64,000 nt of DNA from JBHEBG01 sp046557915. Its GTDB lineage: Bacteria; Bacteroidota; Bacteroidia; Flavobacteriales; Flavobacteriaceae. A model generated the notes under the pieces. It ran no database searches. It saw only the letters and a list, made by a program, of their open reading frames with translations, and had not been told where the DNA came from. Every line of letters starts with the position of its first letter. Position 1 is the stretch's first letter. Made by a program: the position numbers and the translations under genes. Shown in pieces: positions 43,465-52,152 of the stretch. The stretch spans positions 620,001 to 684,000 of the forward strand of contig NZ_JBHEBG010000002.1 of NCBI RefSeq assembly GCF_046557915.1, in the 5' to 3' direction.

Positions 43465-44136
43465 ATGCCGATACCCAAAGATAGCTCTGAAGAAAGGATG
43501 CGTTTGGAGTTTGATAACAAACTCAAAATCGCCGGATTGGACACTTTTAAAAAGAGTCTTGAAAAAGGTTTTTTTTCCGAGGTGACAATACATTGCTCCG
43601 CCTCGGAAGAGTCCATTGGCAATTTGATCGTTGAACTCGACTGTAATTTTGGGCTTCATGAGATTCTATATCATATGGAGAGCGGTACTTGGGGCAATAC
43701 ATCCCAAGAAGAATACAATACCGACAATTCTTCCTTGTTTCTACAAGCACTTACAGCACTTAAGAAAAAGAACGAAATGGTATTGGATGTAGAGGAACTA
43801 TCTATATTCTTAAAGGATACCACAATAATCATAAACAAAATATTCGATCAGAGCATCCCTTACCAACTAGAAAACATTCTATCTAAGTTGGCAGAACATT
43901 ACGTTCATTTCACCAAGGGCCTGACCGAGATCCCTTTTGAAATATATGTCCCTGTATTTGAAGAAGGTCCATTGGGAAACGATACCACTTTGCTGGATAT
44001 TGAATCTGACAATAACAACGAGAACGACTTCTTTAAATATTGGGGTTTATACTTTTATTCAGAGGACGATGCCGTAGTTTACGAGTTGGCCAAAAGGTCC
44101 ATTGTTATGGGCGATTTGTACATGCTAAACCAGTAA
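43465..44136 (+). CDS. Protein of unknown function
   Basis: A 223-residue acidic soluble protein without signal peptide or membrane helix. I recognise no family. The composition (many Glu, Asp, Asn; a helical stretch about 75-145; an acidic loop near 180-190) suggests an intracellular protein. A -7 element TAAGTTTG (43425-43432) precedes it. An imperfect inverted repeat (TCACAA ... TTGTGA, about 43345-43362) lies further upstream. It follows the two-component genes but has its own promoter. Confidence 0.7.
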   Translation: MPIPKDSSEERMRLEFDNKLKIAGLDTFKKSLEKGFFSEVTIHCSASEESIGNLIVELDCNFGLHEILYHMESGTWGNTSQEEYNTDNSSLFLQALTALKKKNEMVLDVEELSIFLKDTTIIINKIFDQSIPYQLENILSKLAEHYVHFTKGLTEIPFEIYVPVFEEGPLGNDTTLLDIESDNNNENDFFKYWGLYFYSEDDAVVYELAKRSIVMGDLYMLNQ

Positions 44137-44196
44137 ACAACACAATGGGAAACCAATTTTAAGGGCTAGTTGGTTTTCCATTAGCGGCTATCGGTG

Positions 44197-45471
44197 TTAA
44201 ACATTATACAGCGCCCTACCCTTCATTAAATCGTTAACTTTTTGTTTTACACCTGCTATAACCGTCTCGTTTTCGGCATTGGTAAGTACTTCATCAACAA
44301 AATCAACAATAGCACCCATATCATCTTCCTTAAGACCCCTAGTTGTAATTGCCGCGGTTCCAAATCGAATACCCGACGTAACAAAGGGCGACTTATCATC
44401 AAAAGGCACCATGTTTTTATTGGCGGTAATATCTGCCTTTACCAGCACTTGTTCTGCATCTTTACCGGTGATATCCTTGTTGCGAAGATCTATCAACATC
44501 ATATGGTTGTCCGTGCCGTTGGAAATAATTTTATAGTCCTTGGCCATAAATGCCTCCGCCATGGCCGCCGCGTTTTTCTTCACCTGAAGCATATAGTGCA
44601 AAAAGTTATCGGATAAGGCCTCACCAAAAGCTATTGCCTTTGCAGCTATAATATGCTCTAACGGACCACCCTGGTTCCCAGGAAAAACGGCCAAATTCAA
44701 TAATCCCGACATTTTACGCAAGTTGCCGTTCTTTAGTCGGATTCCAAAAGGATTCTCAAAATCCTCGCCCATCATTATCAGGCCACCTCTAGGGCCTCTT
44801 AAAGTCTTATGCGTTGTTGTGGTAACGATATGGCAATGTGGAATAGGATCGTTCAATATTCCCTTTGCGATTAGCCCCGCCGGATGTGCAATATCTGCCA
44901 ATAAAAGAGCTCCAACACTATCGGCGATCTCGCGAAATTTCTGAAAGTCCATATCCCGGGAATATGCCGAAGCCCCAGCAATGATCATCTTAGGTTTTTC
45001 CTTATCGGCAACCTCTTTTATTTTATCATAATTTAAAACTCCCGTTTCCTCATCAACACCATAAAAAACAGGGTTGTACAACTTACCCGAAAAATTAACG
45101 GGAGACCCGTGTGTAAGATGCCCACCATGGGAAAGATCGAAACCTAAAATAGTATCCCCGGGATTTAAACAGGCAAAATACGCCGCGGAATTTGCTTGCG
45201 AACCAGAGTGCGGTTGCACGTTGGCATAGGCCGCTCCAAAAAGTTCTTTGGCACGATCAATGGCAATTTGCTCTATCTCATCAACAACTTCGCAACCTCC
45301 ATAGTAGCGCTTACCCGGATATCCTTCGGCATACTTGTTGGTAAGTACCGAACCCGCAGCCTCCATCACCTGTGGGCTGGTAAAATTTTCGGAAGCGATA
45401 AGCTCTATTCCTTCTGTTTGTCTGTCCTTTTCGGCATCTATAAGTTCAAAAATCCGCTGGTCTCTTTGCAT
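44197..45471 (-). CDS. glyA: Serine hydroxymethyltransferase GlyA
   Basis: A 424-residue PLP enzyme. Seen: IELIASENFTSPQVMEA at the N-terminus, YAEGYPGKRYYGGC, and the PLP lysine in VTTTTHKTLRGPRGG. It interconverts serine and glycine with tetrahydrofolate. Divergent from fahA. A short inverted repeat with no T-run (44148-44182) lies between its stop and that of the convergent gene. Confidence 0.98.
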   Translation of the reverse strand: MQRDQRIFELIDAEKDRQTEGIELIASENFTSPQVMEAAGSVLTNKYAEGYPGKRYYGGCEVVDEIEQIAIDRAKELFGAAYANVQPHSGSQANSAAYFACLNPGDTILGFDLSHGGHLTHGSPVNFSGKLYNPVFYGVDEETGVLNYDKIKEVADKEKPKMIIAGASAYSRDMDFQKFREIADSVGALLLADIAHPAGLIAKGILNDPIPHCHIVTTTTHKTLRGPRGGLIMMGEDFENPFGIRLKNGNLRKMSGLLNLAVFPGNQGGPLEHIIAAKAIAFGEALSDNFLHYMLQVKKNAAAMAEAFMAKDYKIISNGTDNHMMLIDLRNKDITGKDAEQVLVKADITANKNMVPFDDKSPFVTSGIRFGTAAITTRGLKEDDMGAIVDFVDEVLTNAENETVIAGVKQKVNDLMKGRALYNV

Positions 45472-45583
45472 AGTTGATGAATTCTGTTAAATGAGGCGTA
45501 AAAATACAAATTGCCAATCGTTAATTAGAAGAAAATAATATATTTGATCAGTAATTTATCAAACATAAATTAACAATTGCCAT

Positions 45584-46876
45584 ATGCCTATAAAAACTAA
45601 TGATCCTGCTAGAAAAACATGGCTAGATGTAGCCCCAAACTCTGATTTTCCAATACAAAATATCCCTTTCGGGGTTTTTTTGACCAGGGACGATATTGTT
45701 ACCATTGGAACAAGGATTGGAGACTACGCCATAGATTTGGGGGCCTTGCATCAATTGGGATATTTTGAGGGCATTCCGCTTACCGATGATATCTTTTTAC
45801 AGGATACCCTAAACGATTTTATCTCCGACGGTAAGAAAACATGGCGAGCGGTACGTAACAGAATAAGTGAAATTTTTAAAAAGGACAACCCTGCCTTACA
45901 AGACAATGAGGAGCATAAAAAAATTGTTCTTTTTACTATGGATGAAATTGAGATGCAACTGCCTGTCCATATAGGTGATTACACGGATTTCTATTCCAGT
46001 AAGGAACATGCCACCAATATTGGCACTATGTTCCGCGATCCAAAAAATGCCTTAATGCCCAATTGGTTGCATATACCTGTTGGCTATCATGGTAGAAGTT
46101 CTACCATAGTACCTTCTGGCACACCAGTATATAGGCCTATGGGGCAAACACTGCCAGCAAACGAAAAAAAACCCATTTTTGGCCCCTCTAAATTGGTAGA
46201 TTTTGAATTGGAGACCGCCTTTATTACCACAGATGCCAATGTTTTAGGGGAACCTATTGCTGTAAGTGAGGCAGAAGACTACATTTTTGGCATGGTACTT
46301 TTTAACGATTGGAGCGCCAGGGACATTCAAAAGTGGGAATACGTGCCCTTAGGACCCTTTTTGGCAAAGAATTTTGCATCCTCTATTTCACCTTGGATAG
46401 TCACCTTGGACGCATTGGAACCTTTTAGGGTGCCCAGTCCTGCACAAGACCCACAACCGCTACCCTATTTGTTGCAAAATGGAGATCATAGTTTTGACAT
46501 ACACTTGGAGGTAGACCTTGCCCCGGAAGGTGAGGCACCCACGACGGTTACGCGGTCTAACTTTAAATATATGTATTGGACCATGGCACAACAATTATCA
46601 CATCATACCGTAAACGGATGCAAAGTAAATAGCGGGGATATGATGGGCAGCGGTACAATCTCTGGCCCTACTCCAGATTCTTATGGATCCATGTTAGAAC
46701 TTGCTTGGCAGGGGACCAAACCTGTGCCCTTAAACAATGGGGAAACAAGAACATCCATTCAAGACAATGATACCGTAACCATAAGAGGGTATTGTAAAAA
46801 TGACCAAATCAGACTAGGTTTTGGAGATGTTACTTCCAAATTACTGCCGGTGTATAAATCAAAGACAAAGCGGTAA
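45584..46876 (+). CDS. fahA: Fumarylacetoacetase
   Basis: A 430-residue FAH protein with an N-terminal SH3-like domain (about 15-120) and the catalytic domain: the general base in YHGRSS, metal ligands in DFELETAF and the NDWSARDIQKWEYVPLGPF segment, and VNSGDMMGSGTISGP near the C-terminus. It carries out the last step of tyrosine breakdown. hmgA and hppD are not in the window. A perfect -7 element TATATTTG (45539-45546) precedes it. Confidence 0.95.
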   Translation: MPIKTNDPARKTWLDVAPNSDFPIQNIPFGVFLTRDDIVTIGTRIGDYAIDLGALHQLGYFEGIPLTDDIFLQDTLNDFISDGKKTWRAVRNRISEIFKKDNPALQDNEEHKKIVLFTMDEIEMQLPVHIGDYTDFYSSKEHATNIGTMFRDPKNALMPNWLHIPVGYHGRSSTIVPSGTPVYRPMGQTLPANEKKPIFGPSKLVDFELETAFITTDANVLGEPIAVSEAEDYIFGMVLFNDWSARDIQKWEYVPLGPFLAKNFASSISPWIVTLDALEPFRVPSPAQDPQPLPYLLQNGDHSFDIHLEVDLAPEGEAPTTVTRSNFKYMYWTMAQQLSHHTVNGCKVNSGDMMGSGTISGPTPDSYGSMLELAWQGTKPVPLNNGETRTSIQDNDTVTIRGYCKNDQIRLGFGDVTSKLLPVYKSKTKR

Positions 46877-46998
46877 AAAAAGGCCTAAAAGTGTTTTTCA
46901 TCGATATTATACGATATTTCATCGTTTTTCGTTATGTGTTAGAACGAAATTGGCACAGCTATTGGAACTGACCATATTGAACCTTAAAATCTAACATC

Positions 46999-48186
46999 AT
47001 GAAAAAAGCACTACTCTATGGTATCCTTTTTGTTTTTTTAATTTCCTGTGGAGGAGTTAAGAAAACTCAGGAAGCGCTAAATACAGGCAACTATTCGGCC
47101 GCCATTGGTAAGGCGCTGAAGAATTTAGCGGACAACAAAACCAAAAAAAGCAATCAGCCCTACATCTTACTTTTAGAAGAAGCGTTCGCCAAGAATATGG
47201 AACGAGAGCTGCAGCAAATTTCTTTTTTGGAAAAAGATGAAAATCCTGCACATTATGAAACTATTTATAAAAGTTATACCCATCTTAGATCTATTCAAGA
47301 ACGCATAAAGCCGCTTTTACCTTTACGGATTTATGATGAGAACAGGGAAGCCAGATTCTCCTTCAAAGACTATGAGGACAACCTGCTAGATGCCAAAGAT
47401 CAACTTTCCGAATACCTGTACGACAATGCTTCGGACTTATTGGAAAACGCTACGAACAAGCGCGATTTTAGAAAGGCGTATGAGGATTTCACGTACTTGG
47501 ATCAGATTAATCCAGGATTTGATGACACTAAACAAAAAATAGAAGAGGCCTATGCCAAGGGCTTAGATTATGTAGCGGTAAAGGTTATCAACGATACCGA
47601 ACAAATTGTTCCCGAAAGGTTAGAGGAAGAGTTGCTAAACTTTAATGCCTATGGTCTTAACGACCTATGGACCGAATACCACACTACCCCAATAAATAAT
47701 CTAAAATATGATTATCAAATGCAGGTGGCCTTTAGAGATATACAAATTTCTCCGGAACAAGTCAGTGAAAAGCAGATTATTAAGGAGAAACAGATAAAGG
47801 ACGGTTATAGATATGCCGTAGATACCAATGGAAATATTGTGAAGGATAGTCTTGGTAACAAAATAAAGGTTGATAAATTTAGAACCGTAAGATGCGATTT
47901 CTATCAGTTTACACAATTTAAATCTGCACAGGTGGTAGGTAACGTAAGTTTTACGGACCTTCGTACAAAACAACAATTAAACTCTTACCCCTTGGCCAGT
48001 GAGTTTGTCTTTGAGCATATTTATGCCAATTATGATGGGGACAAGAGGGCTTTGGACAACGACCTTGTTGGACTTTTGAACCTTAGGGCCGTTCCTTTCC
48101 CTTCCAATGAACAAATGGTGTACGATGCCGGTGAAGATTTAAAGGCCAGGTTAAAAGGAATTATTACCCGCCACAAGTTTAACTAA
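46999..48186 (+). CDS. Conserved lipoprotein of unknown function
   Basis: A 395-residue lipoprotein (lipobox LISC, Cys17). The mature part starts with a helical TPR-like region (about 20-185, with EALNTGNYSAAIGKALKNL) and continues with a beta-rich part. I know such proteins from Flavobacteriaceae genomes only as hypothetical. A strong terminator follows 10 bp after the stop. Confidence 0.82.
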   Translation: MKKALLYGILFVFLISCGGVKKTQEALNTGNYSAAIGKALKNLADNKTKKSNQPYILLLEEAFAKNMERELQQISFLEKDENPAHYETIYKSYTHLRSIQERIKPLLPLRIYDENREARFSFKDYEDNLLDAKDQLSEYLYDNASDLLENATNKRDFRKAYEDFTYLDQINPGFDDTKQKIEEAYAKGLDYVAVKVINDTEQIVPERLEEELLNFNAYGLNDLWTEYHTTPINNLKYDYQMQVAFRDIQISPEQVSEKQIIKEKQIKDGYRYAVDTNGNIVKDSLGNKIKVDKFRTVRCDFYQFTQFKSAQVVGNVSFTDLRTKQQLNSYPLASEFVFEHIYANYDGDKRALDNDLVGLLNLRAVPFPSNEQMVYDAGEDLKARLKGIITRHKFN

Positions 48187-48195
48187 GAAAAATAT

Positions 48196-48223
48196 AAAAG
48201 CCCCATTATCCGGGGCTTTTTTT
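48196..48223. terminator. Bidirectional intrinsic terminator
   Basis: AAAAGCCCC pairs with GGGGCTTTT (loop ATTATCC) with a T-tract on the plus strand and an A-run before it; it lies between two convergent genes. Confidence 0.85.
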
Positions 48224-48617
48224 ATAAGTAGTCTTCCAAGTTAATTTCGGTAATTGCCCCGTGGGACGAATGTGCTACGGCTACCCCATTCTTTATTACC
48301 AATAATTGTGGAGATTGGTGCATCACCTGAAATTTATAGCCAGTTTCATTGGAAACTTCCCTAAAGGCATGTAAATCCAAATAATAAAGATCTAACTGTG
48401 CTTCTGTAAAACCGTAGCTTTCTACAAACATATTAATGACCATTCTGCTAATACCACAGCTTGTGGAATGCTTAAAGATTACCTGTGTTTTGGTTTTGGA
48501 TTTTTCTTCGATCTCTTCTAACTGAGAAACAGATGTAAGTGGAATCCAAGGCAATGCCTTTTCTTCCTTTTCCTTGTTTGTGTCCTTCTTTCCGAACAAT
48601 GTGTCCAATAATCCCAT
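48222..48617 (-). CDS. ytxJ: YtxJ-like bacillithiol-system redox protein
   Basis: A 131-residue thioredoxin-fold protein matching YtxJ: FKHSTSCGISRMV holds the single active cysteine, and HQSPQLLVIKNG carries the cis-proline. The family is called a monothiol bacilliredoxin-like protein and goes with bacillithiol synthesis, which many Flavobacteria have. The N-terminal 25 residues are a short amphipathic and charged stretch. Divergent from clpB by about 200 bp. Confidence 0.93.
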   Translation of the reverse strand: MGLLDTLFGKKDTNKEKEEKALPWIPLTSVSQLEEIEEKSKTKTQVIFKHSTSCGISRMVINMFVESYGFTEAQLDLYYLDLHAFREVSNETGYKFQVMHQSPQLLVIKNGVAVAHSSHGAITEINLEDYL

Positions 48618-48825
48618 AATCTCCTTGTATTAAAATATTTCTTTAAACAGATAAGCCATGCACAATCTGTTTGCATGATAAGTCGTACTAGAACCGCATA
48701 CTTACAAACTGTCTAAATGTCCGATTATTCTTGCGATAACCCGACATTTTGTCCGCTTCAAAGCGTTGGTAAGATTGTTGACCTATACTATGCAAAAGTA
48801 AACAGCAATGGAAAATAAAACATAT

Positions 48826-51426
48826 ATGAACTTCAATAATTTCACTATAAAATCGCAAGAGGCCATACAGCAAGCACAAGAGCTTGCCCAGAGCCTGGAG
48901 CATCAGCAAATAGAAAACGAACATCTCTTTAAGGCTATTTCCTTGGTAGACGAGAATGTATTGCCCTTTATTCTAAAAAAACTGAACGTTAATAGCGGTA
49001 TGGTTATGCAGATCTTGGAAAAGGAACTCGAACGTTTTCCCAAAGTTTCCGGAGCAGATATTATGTTGTCTCGTGAAGCCGGCAAAACCCTTACAGAGGC
49101 CACCCTCGTCGCCAAAAAAATGGAAGACGAATTTGTTTCCATAGAACACCTGATACTAGCGGTATTTAGATCCAAAGGGAAAATTGCACAGATATTAAAA
49201 GATCAGGGAGTTACCGAAAAGGATCTTAAAACCGCAATTTCGGAATTGCGAAAAGGAGGTCAGGTTACTTCCCAAAGCGCCGAAGACACGTACAATTCCC
49301 TAAACAAGTATGCCAGAAATCTTAACCAACTAGTAGACGATGGCAAATTGGATCCGGTTATTGGGCGCGATGATGAAATTAGAAGAATCCTACAGATACT
49401 TTCTCGTAGAACAAAAAACAATCCCATGCTGGTTGGTGAGCCAGGGGTAGGAAAAACAGCAATAGCAGAAGGTTTGGCACATAGGATAATTCAAGGTGAC
49501 ATTCCAGAAAATTTGAAGGACAAAGTTATCTACTCCCTAGATATGGGTGCCCTAATTGCCGGTGCCAAGTATAAGGGCGAATTTGAAGAGCGCCTAAAAG
49601 CAGTAATCAAAGAAGTAACCACATCTGACGGAAACATAGTATTATTTATAGATGAAATTCACACTTTGGTAGGTGCCGGAGGCGGCCAAGGTGCCATGGA
49701 TGCTGCAAATATCCTTAAGCCGGCCTTGGCACGTGGAGAGCTAAGGGCCATTGGTGCAACCACCCTTGATGAGTACCAAAAGTATTTTGAGCAAGACAAA
49801 GCCCTAGAGCGAAGATTTCAAAAGGTAGTCGTGGACGAACCCGATACCGAAAGTGCCATTTCCATACTAAGAGGTATAAAGGAAAAGTACGAGGCGCACC
49901 ATAAGGTAAGAATTAAGGACGAGGCCGTTATTGCGGCCGTAGAACTCTCCCAAAGGTATATAACCAATAGATTTTTACCGGACAAAGCTATTGATCTTAT
50001 GGATGAGGCCGCTTCTAAATTAAGGATGGAAATAAACTCCAAACCAGAAGAACTAGATGCGCTAGATCGTAAAATAATGCAATTGGAAATTGAGATTGAA
50101 GCCATTAAACGAGAGAACGACAGCACAAAGCTTAAAACCTTGAACATAGATTTGGCCAACTTGAAGGAAGAACGTAATGAAGTTTTCGCAAAATGGGAGA
50201 GCGAAAAAATCGTAGTGGACAATATTCAAAAGACCAAACAAGATATTGAAAATTACAAAGTGGAAGCCGAACGTGCCGAAAGAAACGGTGATTACGGCAA
50301 AGTTGCCGAAATACGCTACGGTAAAATTAAGGAGGCCCAAGAAAAATTGGAAACCCTACAAAAAGAACTGCAAGTACAACAAGAAGCGGGCACTTTAATT
50401 AAGGAGGAAGTTACCAATGAAGACATTGCTGAAGTGGTTGCAAAATGGACTGGTATACCGGTAACTAAAATGCTGCAGAGCGAACTGGACAAATTACTGA
50501 AATTGGAAGAAGAGCTTCACAAACGTGTCATTGGACAAAACGAGGCCATAGAAGCCGTGTCAGATGCTATAAGGAGAAGTAAGGCCGGATTGCAGGATGC
50601 AAAACGCCCAATTGGTTCCTTCTTATTTCTTGGGACCACAGGTGTAGGTAAAACAGAATTGGCAAAAACCTTGGCGGCTTATCTATTTGCTGACGAAAAT
50701 GCCATCACCCGGATAGATATGAGCGAATATCAGGAACGCCATGCCGTTAGTAGATTGATAGGCGCACCTCCCGGATATGTTGGTTATGATGAGGGAGGCC
50801 AGCTAACCGAAGCCGTTAGACGTAAGCCCTATTCTGTAATTCTTTTGGACGAAATTGAAAAAGCACATCCAGATACTTTCAATATTTTATTGCAAGTGTT
50901 GGATGAGGGAAGGCTAACGGACAATAAAGGCAGGGTAGCCGATTTTAAAAATACCATTATTATTATGACAAGTAATATGGGCAGCCATATTATTCAGGAG
51001 AAATTTGAAGACACCAAAGACATTTATAGTGCAACGGAAGCGGCTAAAGTAGATGTTTTGGGATTGTTGCGCAAAACCATACGACCCGAGTTTTTAAACC
51101 GTATCGATGATATTATCATGTTTACGCCCCTAAGTGAGCAAGACATTGTACAAATTGTAAGGCTGCAGTTAGATCAACTCAAAAAAGGAGTTGCTAAACA
51201 AAATATATCATTGGACGCCACGGAAGAAGCGGTGCAATATCTTGCAAATAGAGGTTATGACCCGCAATATGGAGCACGACCAATAAAAAGAGTAATACAA
51301 AAAGAAGTGCTCAACAGTCTGTCCAAAGAACTGTTAAAAGGTAAAATTAAAGCAGAGAGCATTGTGCTGATCGATGCTTTTGATGATGAGTTGGTATTCC
51401 GAAATCAGAACGAACTGGTAAATTAA
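48826..51426 (+). CDS. clpB: ATP-dependent chaperone ClpB
   Basis: An 866-residue Hsp100 disaggregase. It has an N-terminal Clp_N domain (1 to about 145), AAA1 with GEPGVGKT and IDEIHTLVGAG, a middle coiled-coil domain (about 400-520), AAA2 with GTTGVGKT and the C-terminal D2-small domain. The middle domain separates it from ClpA/ClpC. I prefer the ATG at 48826 (MNFNNFTIKSQEA, as in relatives) over one 18 bp upstream at 48808. Upstream is the perfect small palindrome CGCTTCAAAGCG (48754-48765). Works with DnaK in protein rescue. Confidence 0.97.
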   Translation: MNFNNFTIKSQEAIQQAQELAQSLEHQQIENEHLFKAISLVDENVLPFILKKLNVNSGMVMQILEKELERFPKVSGADIMLSREAGKTLTEATLVAKKMEDEFVSIEHLILAVFRSKGKIAQILKDQGVTEKDLKTAISELRKGGQVTSQSAEDTYNSLNKYARNLNQLVDDGKLDPVIGRDDEIRRILQILSRRTKNNPMLVGEPGVGKTAIAEGLAHRIIQGDIPENLKDKVIYSLDMGALIAGAKYKGEFEERLKAVIKEVTTSDGNIVLFIDEIHTLVGAGGGQGAMDAANILKPALARGELRAIGATTLDEYQKYFEQDKALERRFQKVVVDEPDTESAISILRGIKEKYEAHHKVRIKDEAVIAAVELSQRYITNRFLPDKAIDLMDEAASKLRMEINSKPEELDALDRKIMQLEIEIEAIKRENDSTKLKTLNIDLANLKEERNEVFAKWESEKIVVDNIQKTKQDIENYKVEAERAERNGDYGKVAEIRYGKIKEAQEKLETLQKELQVQQEAGTLIKEEVTNEDIAEVVAKWTGIPVTKMLQSELDKLLKLEEELHKRVIGQNEAIEAVSDAIRRSKAGLQDAKRPIGSFLFLGTTGVGKTELAKTLAAYLFADENAITRIDMSEYQERHAVSRLIGAPPGYVGYDEGGQLTEAVRRKPYSVILLDEIEKAHPDTFNILLQVLDEGRLTDNKGRVADFKNTIIIMTSNMGSHIIQEKFEDTKDIYSATEAAKVDVLGLLRKTIRPEFLNRIDDIIMFTPLSEQDIVQIVRLQLDQLKKGVAKQNISLDATEEAVQYLANRGYDPQYGARPIKRVIQKEVLNSLSKELLKGKIKAESIVLIDAFDDELVFRNQNELVN

Positions 51427-51449
51427 AAGGAATAATTGATATTGAAAAG

Positions 51450-51487
51450 GCATCCCGGTCAAATATAAAGACCGGGATGCTTTTTTT
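51450..51487 (+). terminator. Intrinsic terminator after clpB
   Basis: A perfect 11-bp stem, GCATCCCGGTC with GACCGGGATGC, and seven T residues. Confidence 0.92.
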
Positions 51488-51496
51488 ATTACAAAA

Positions 51497-51532
51497 TATA
51501 TACCATGCAGTATATAGTTTTTTTTATATTCG
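51497..51532 (+). promoter_or_regulatory. Operator palindrome and -7 element before the second TetR gene
   Basis: TATATAC (51497-51503) and GTATATA (51510-51516) form a perfect 7-bp inverted repeat around CATGCA, 9 bp before TATATTCG (51525-51532), a -7 element with one mismatch. The palindrome would cover the -33 region, an ideal spot for autorepression. Confidence 0.55.
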
Positions 51533-51549
51533 TAATAAAATATACCGCC

Positions 51550-52146
51550 ATGTCTACCAAAGCCGAAAGAACTACCGCTTATATTATTGAGACTGTTGCG
51601 CCAATATTCAATAAACATGGTTACGTAGGCACAAGTATGAGCGATCTTACAGAAGCTACCGGGCTCACCAAAGGAGCCCTTTACGGAAATTTTGAGAACA
51701 AAGAGGCCTTGGCATTAAAAGCTTTTGAATACAATAGCCGTTTACTCCTTACAGAAATCGACAACAGATTAAATGTGCCGGGAACGGCTTTGGAAAAACT
51801 TTTCTCATTCACAGGCTTTCATAAACATTATGATGATTTTACCGCAGAGATAGGAGGATGTCCAATTCTAAACGTAGGTGTAGATGCGCAACACAATAAT
51901 TCCTTGTTGGCAGCAGCAGCCAAGGAAACAGCTAAAACCATAGAAGGCAAAATTGCGCTTACATTGGAAGATGGCGTTAAGAATAACGAACTTAGACTAC
52001 CGGTAACACCCTTGCAATTTGCCAAACAATTATACACCATGCTGCAAGGTGCAATAGCCATGGCCACAATTACGGGCGACAGAAAATATTTACTAAATAC
52101 AGTTGCCTATCTAGACCAACTTATCACCAAGGAAATAAAGAAATAG
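51550..52146 (+). CDS. TetR/AcrR family transcriptional regulator
   Basis: A 198-residue protein with an N-terminal HTH (about 15-55, MSDLTEATGLTKGALYGNF) and a TetR_C-like domain. Two cysteine-poor halves; GGCPILNVGVDA resembles the YcdC/AcuR-like group seen with alcohol or aldehyde sensing, but this is a weak hint. I chose the ATG at 51550 (MSTKAER) because the promoter lies inside the longer frame. The next gene is convergent, 6 bp away, so its targets are not adjacent. Confidence 0.9.
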   Translation: MSTKAERTTAYIIETVAPIFNKHGYVGTSMSDLTEATGLTKGALYGNFENKEALALKAFEYNSRLLLTEIDNRLNVPGTALEKLFSFTGFHKHYDDFTAEIGGCPILNVGVDAQHNNSLLAAAAKETAKTIEGKIALTLEDGVKNNELRLPVTPLQFAKQLYTMLQGAIAMATITGDRKYLLNTVAYLDQLITKEIKK

Positions 52147-52152
52147 TATTGC

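Noticed and set aside
48618..48807. Possible heat-shock promoter of clpB
   Set aside because: Only a TTG with a 15-bp spacer and a poor -7 match (TATACTAT) was found; the spacing disagrees with the good promoters in this window.
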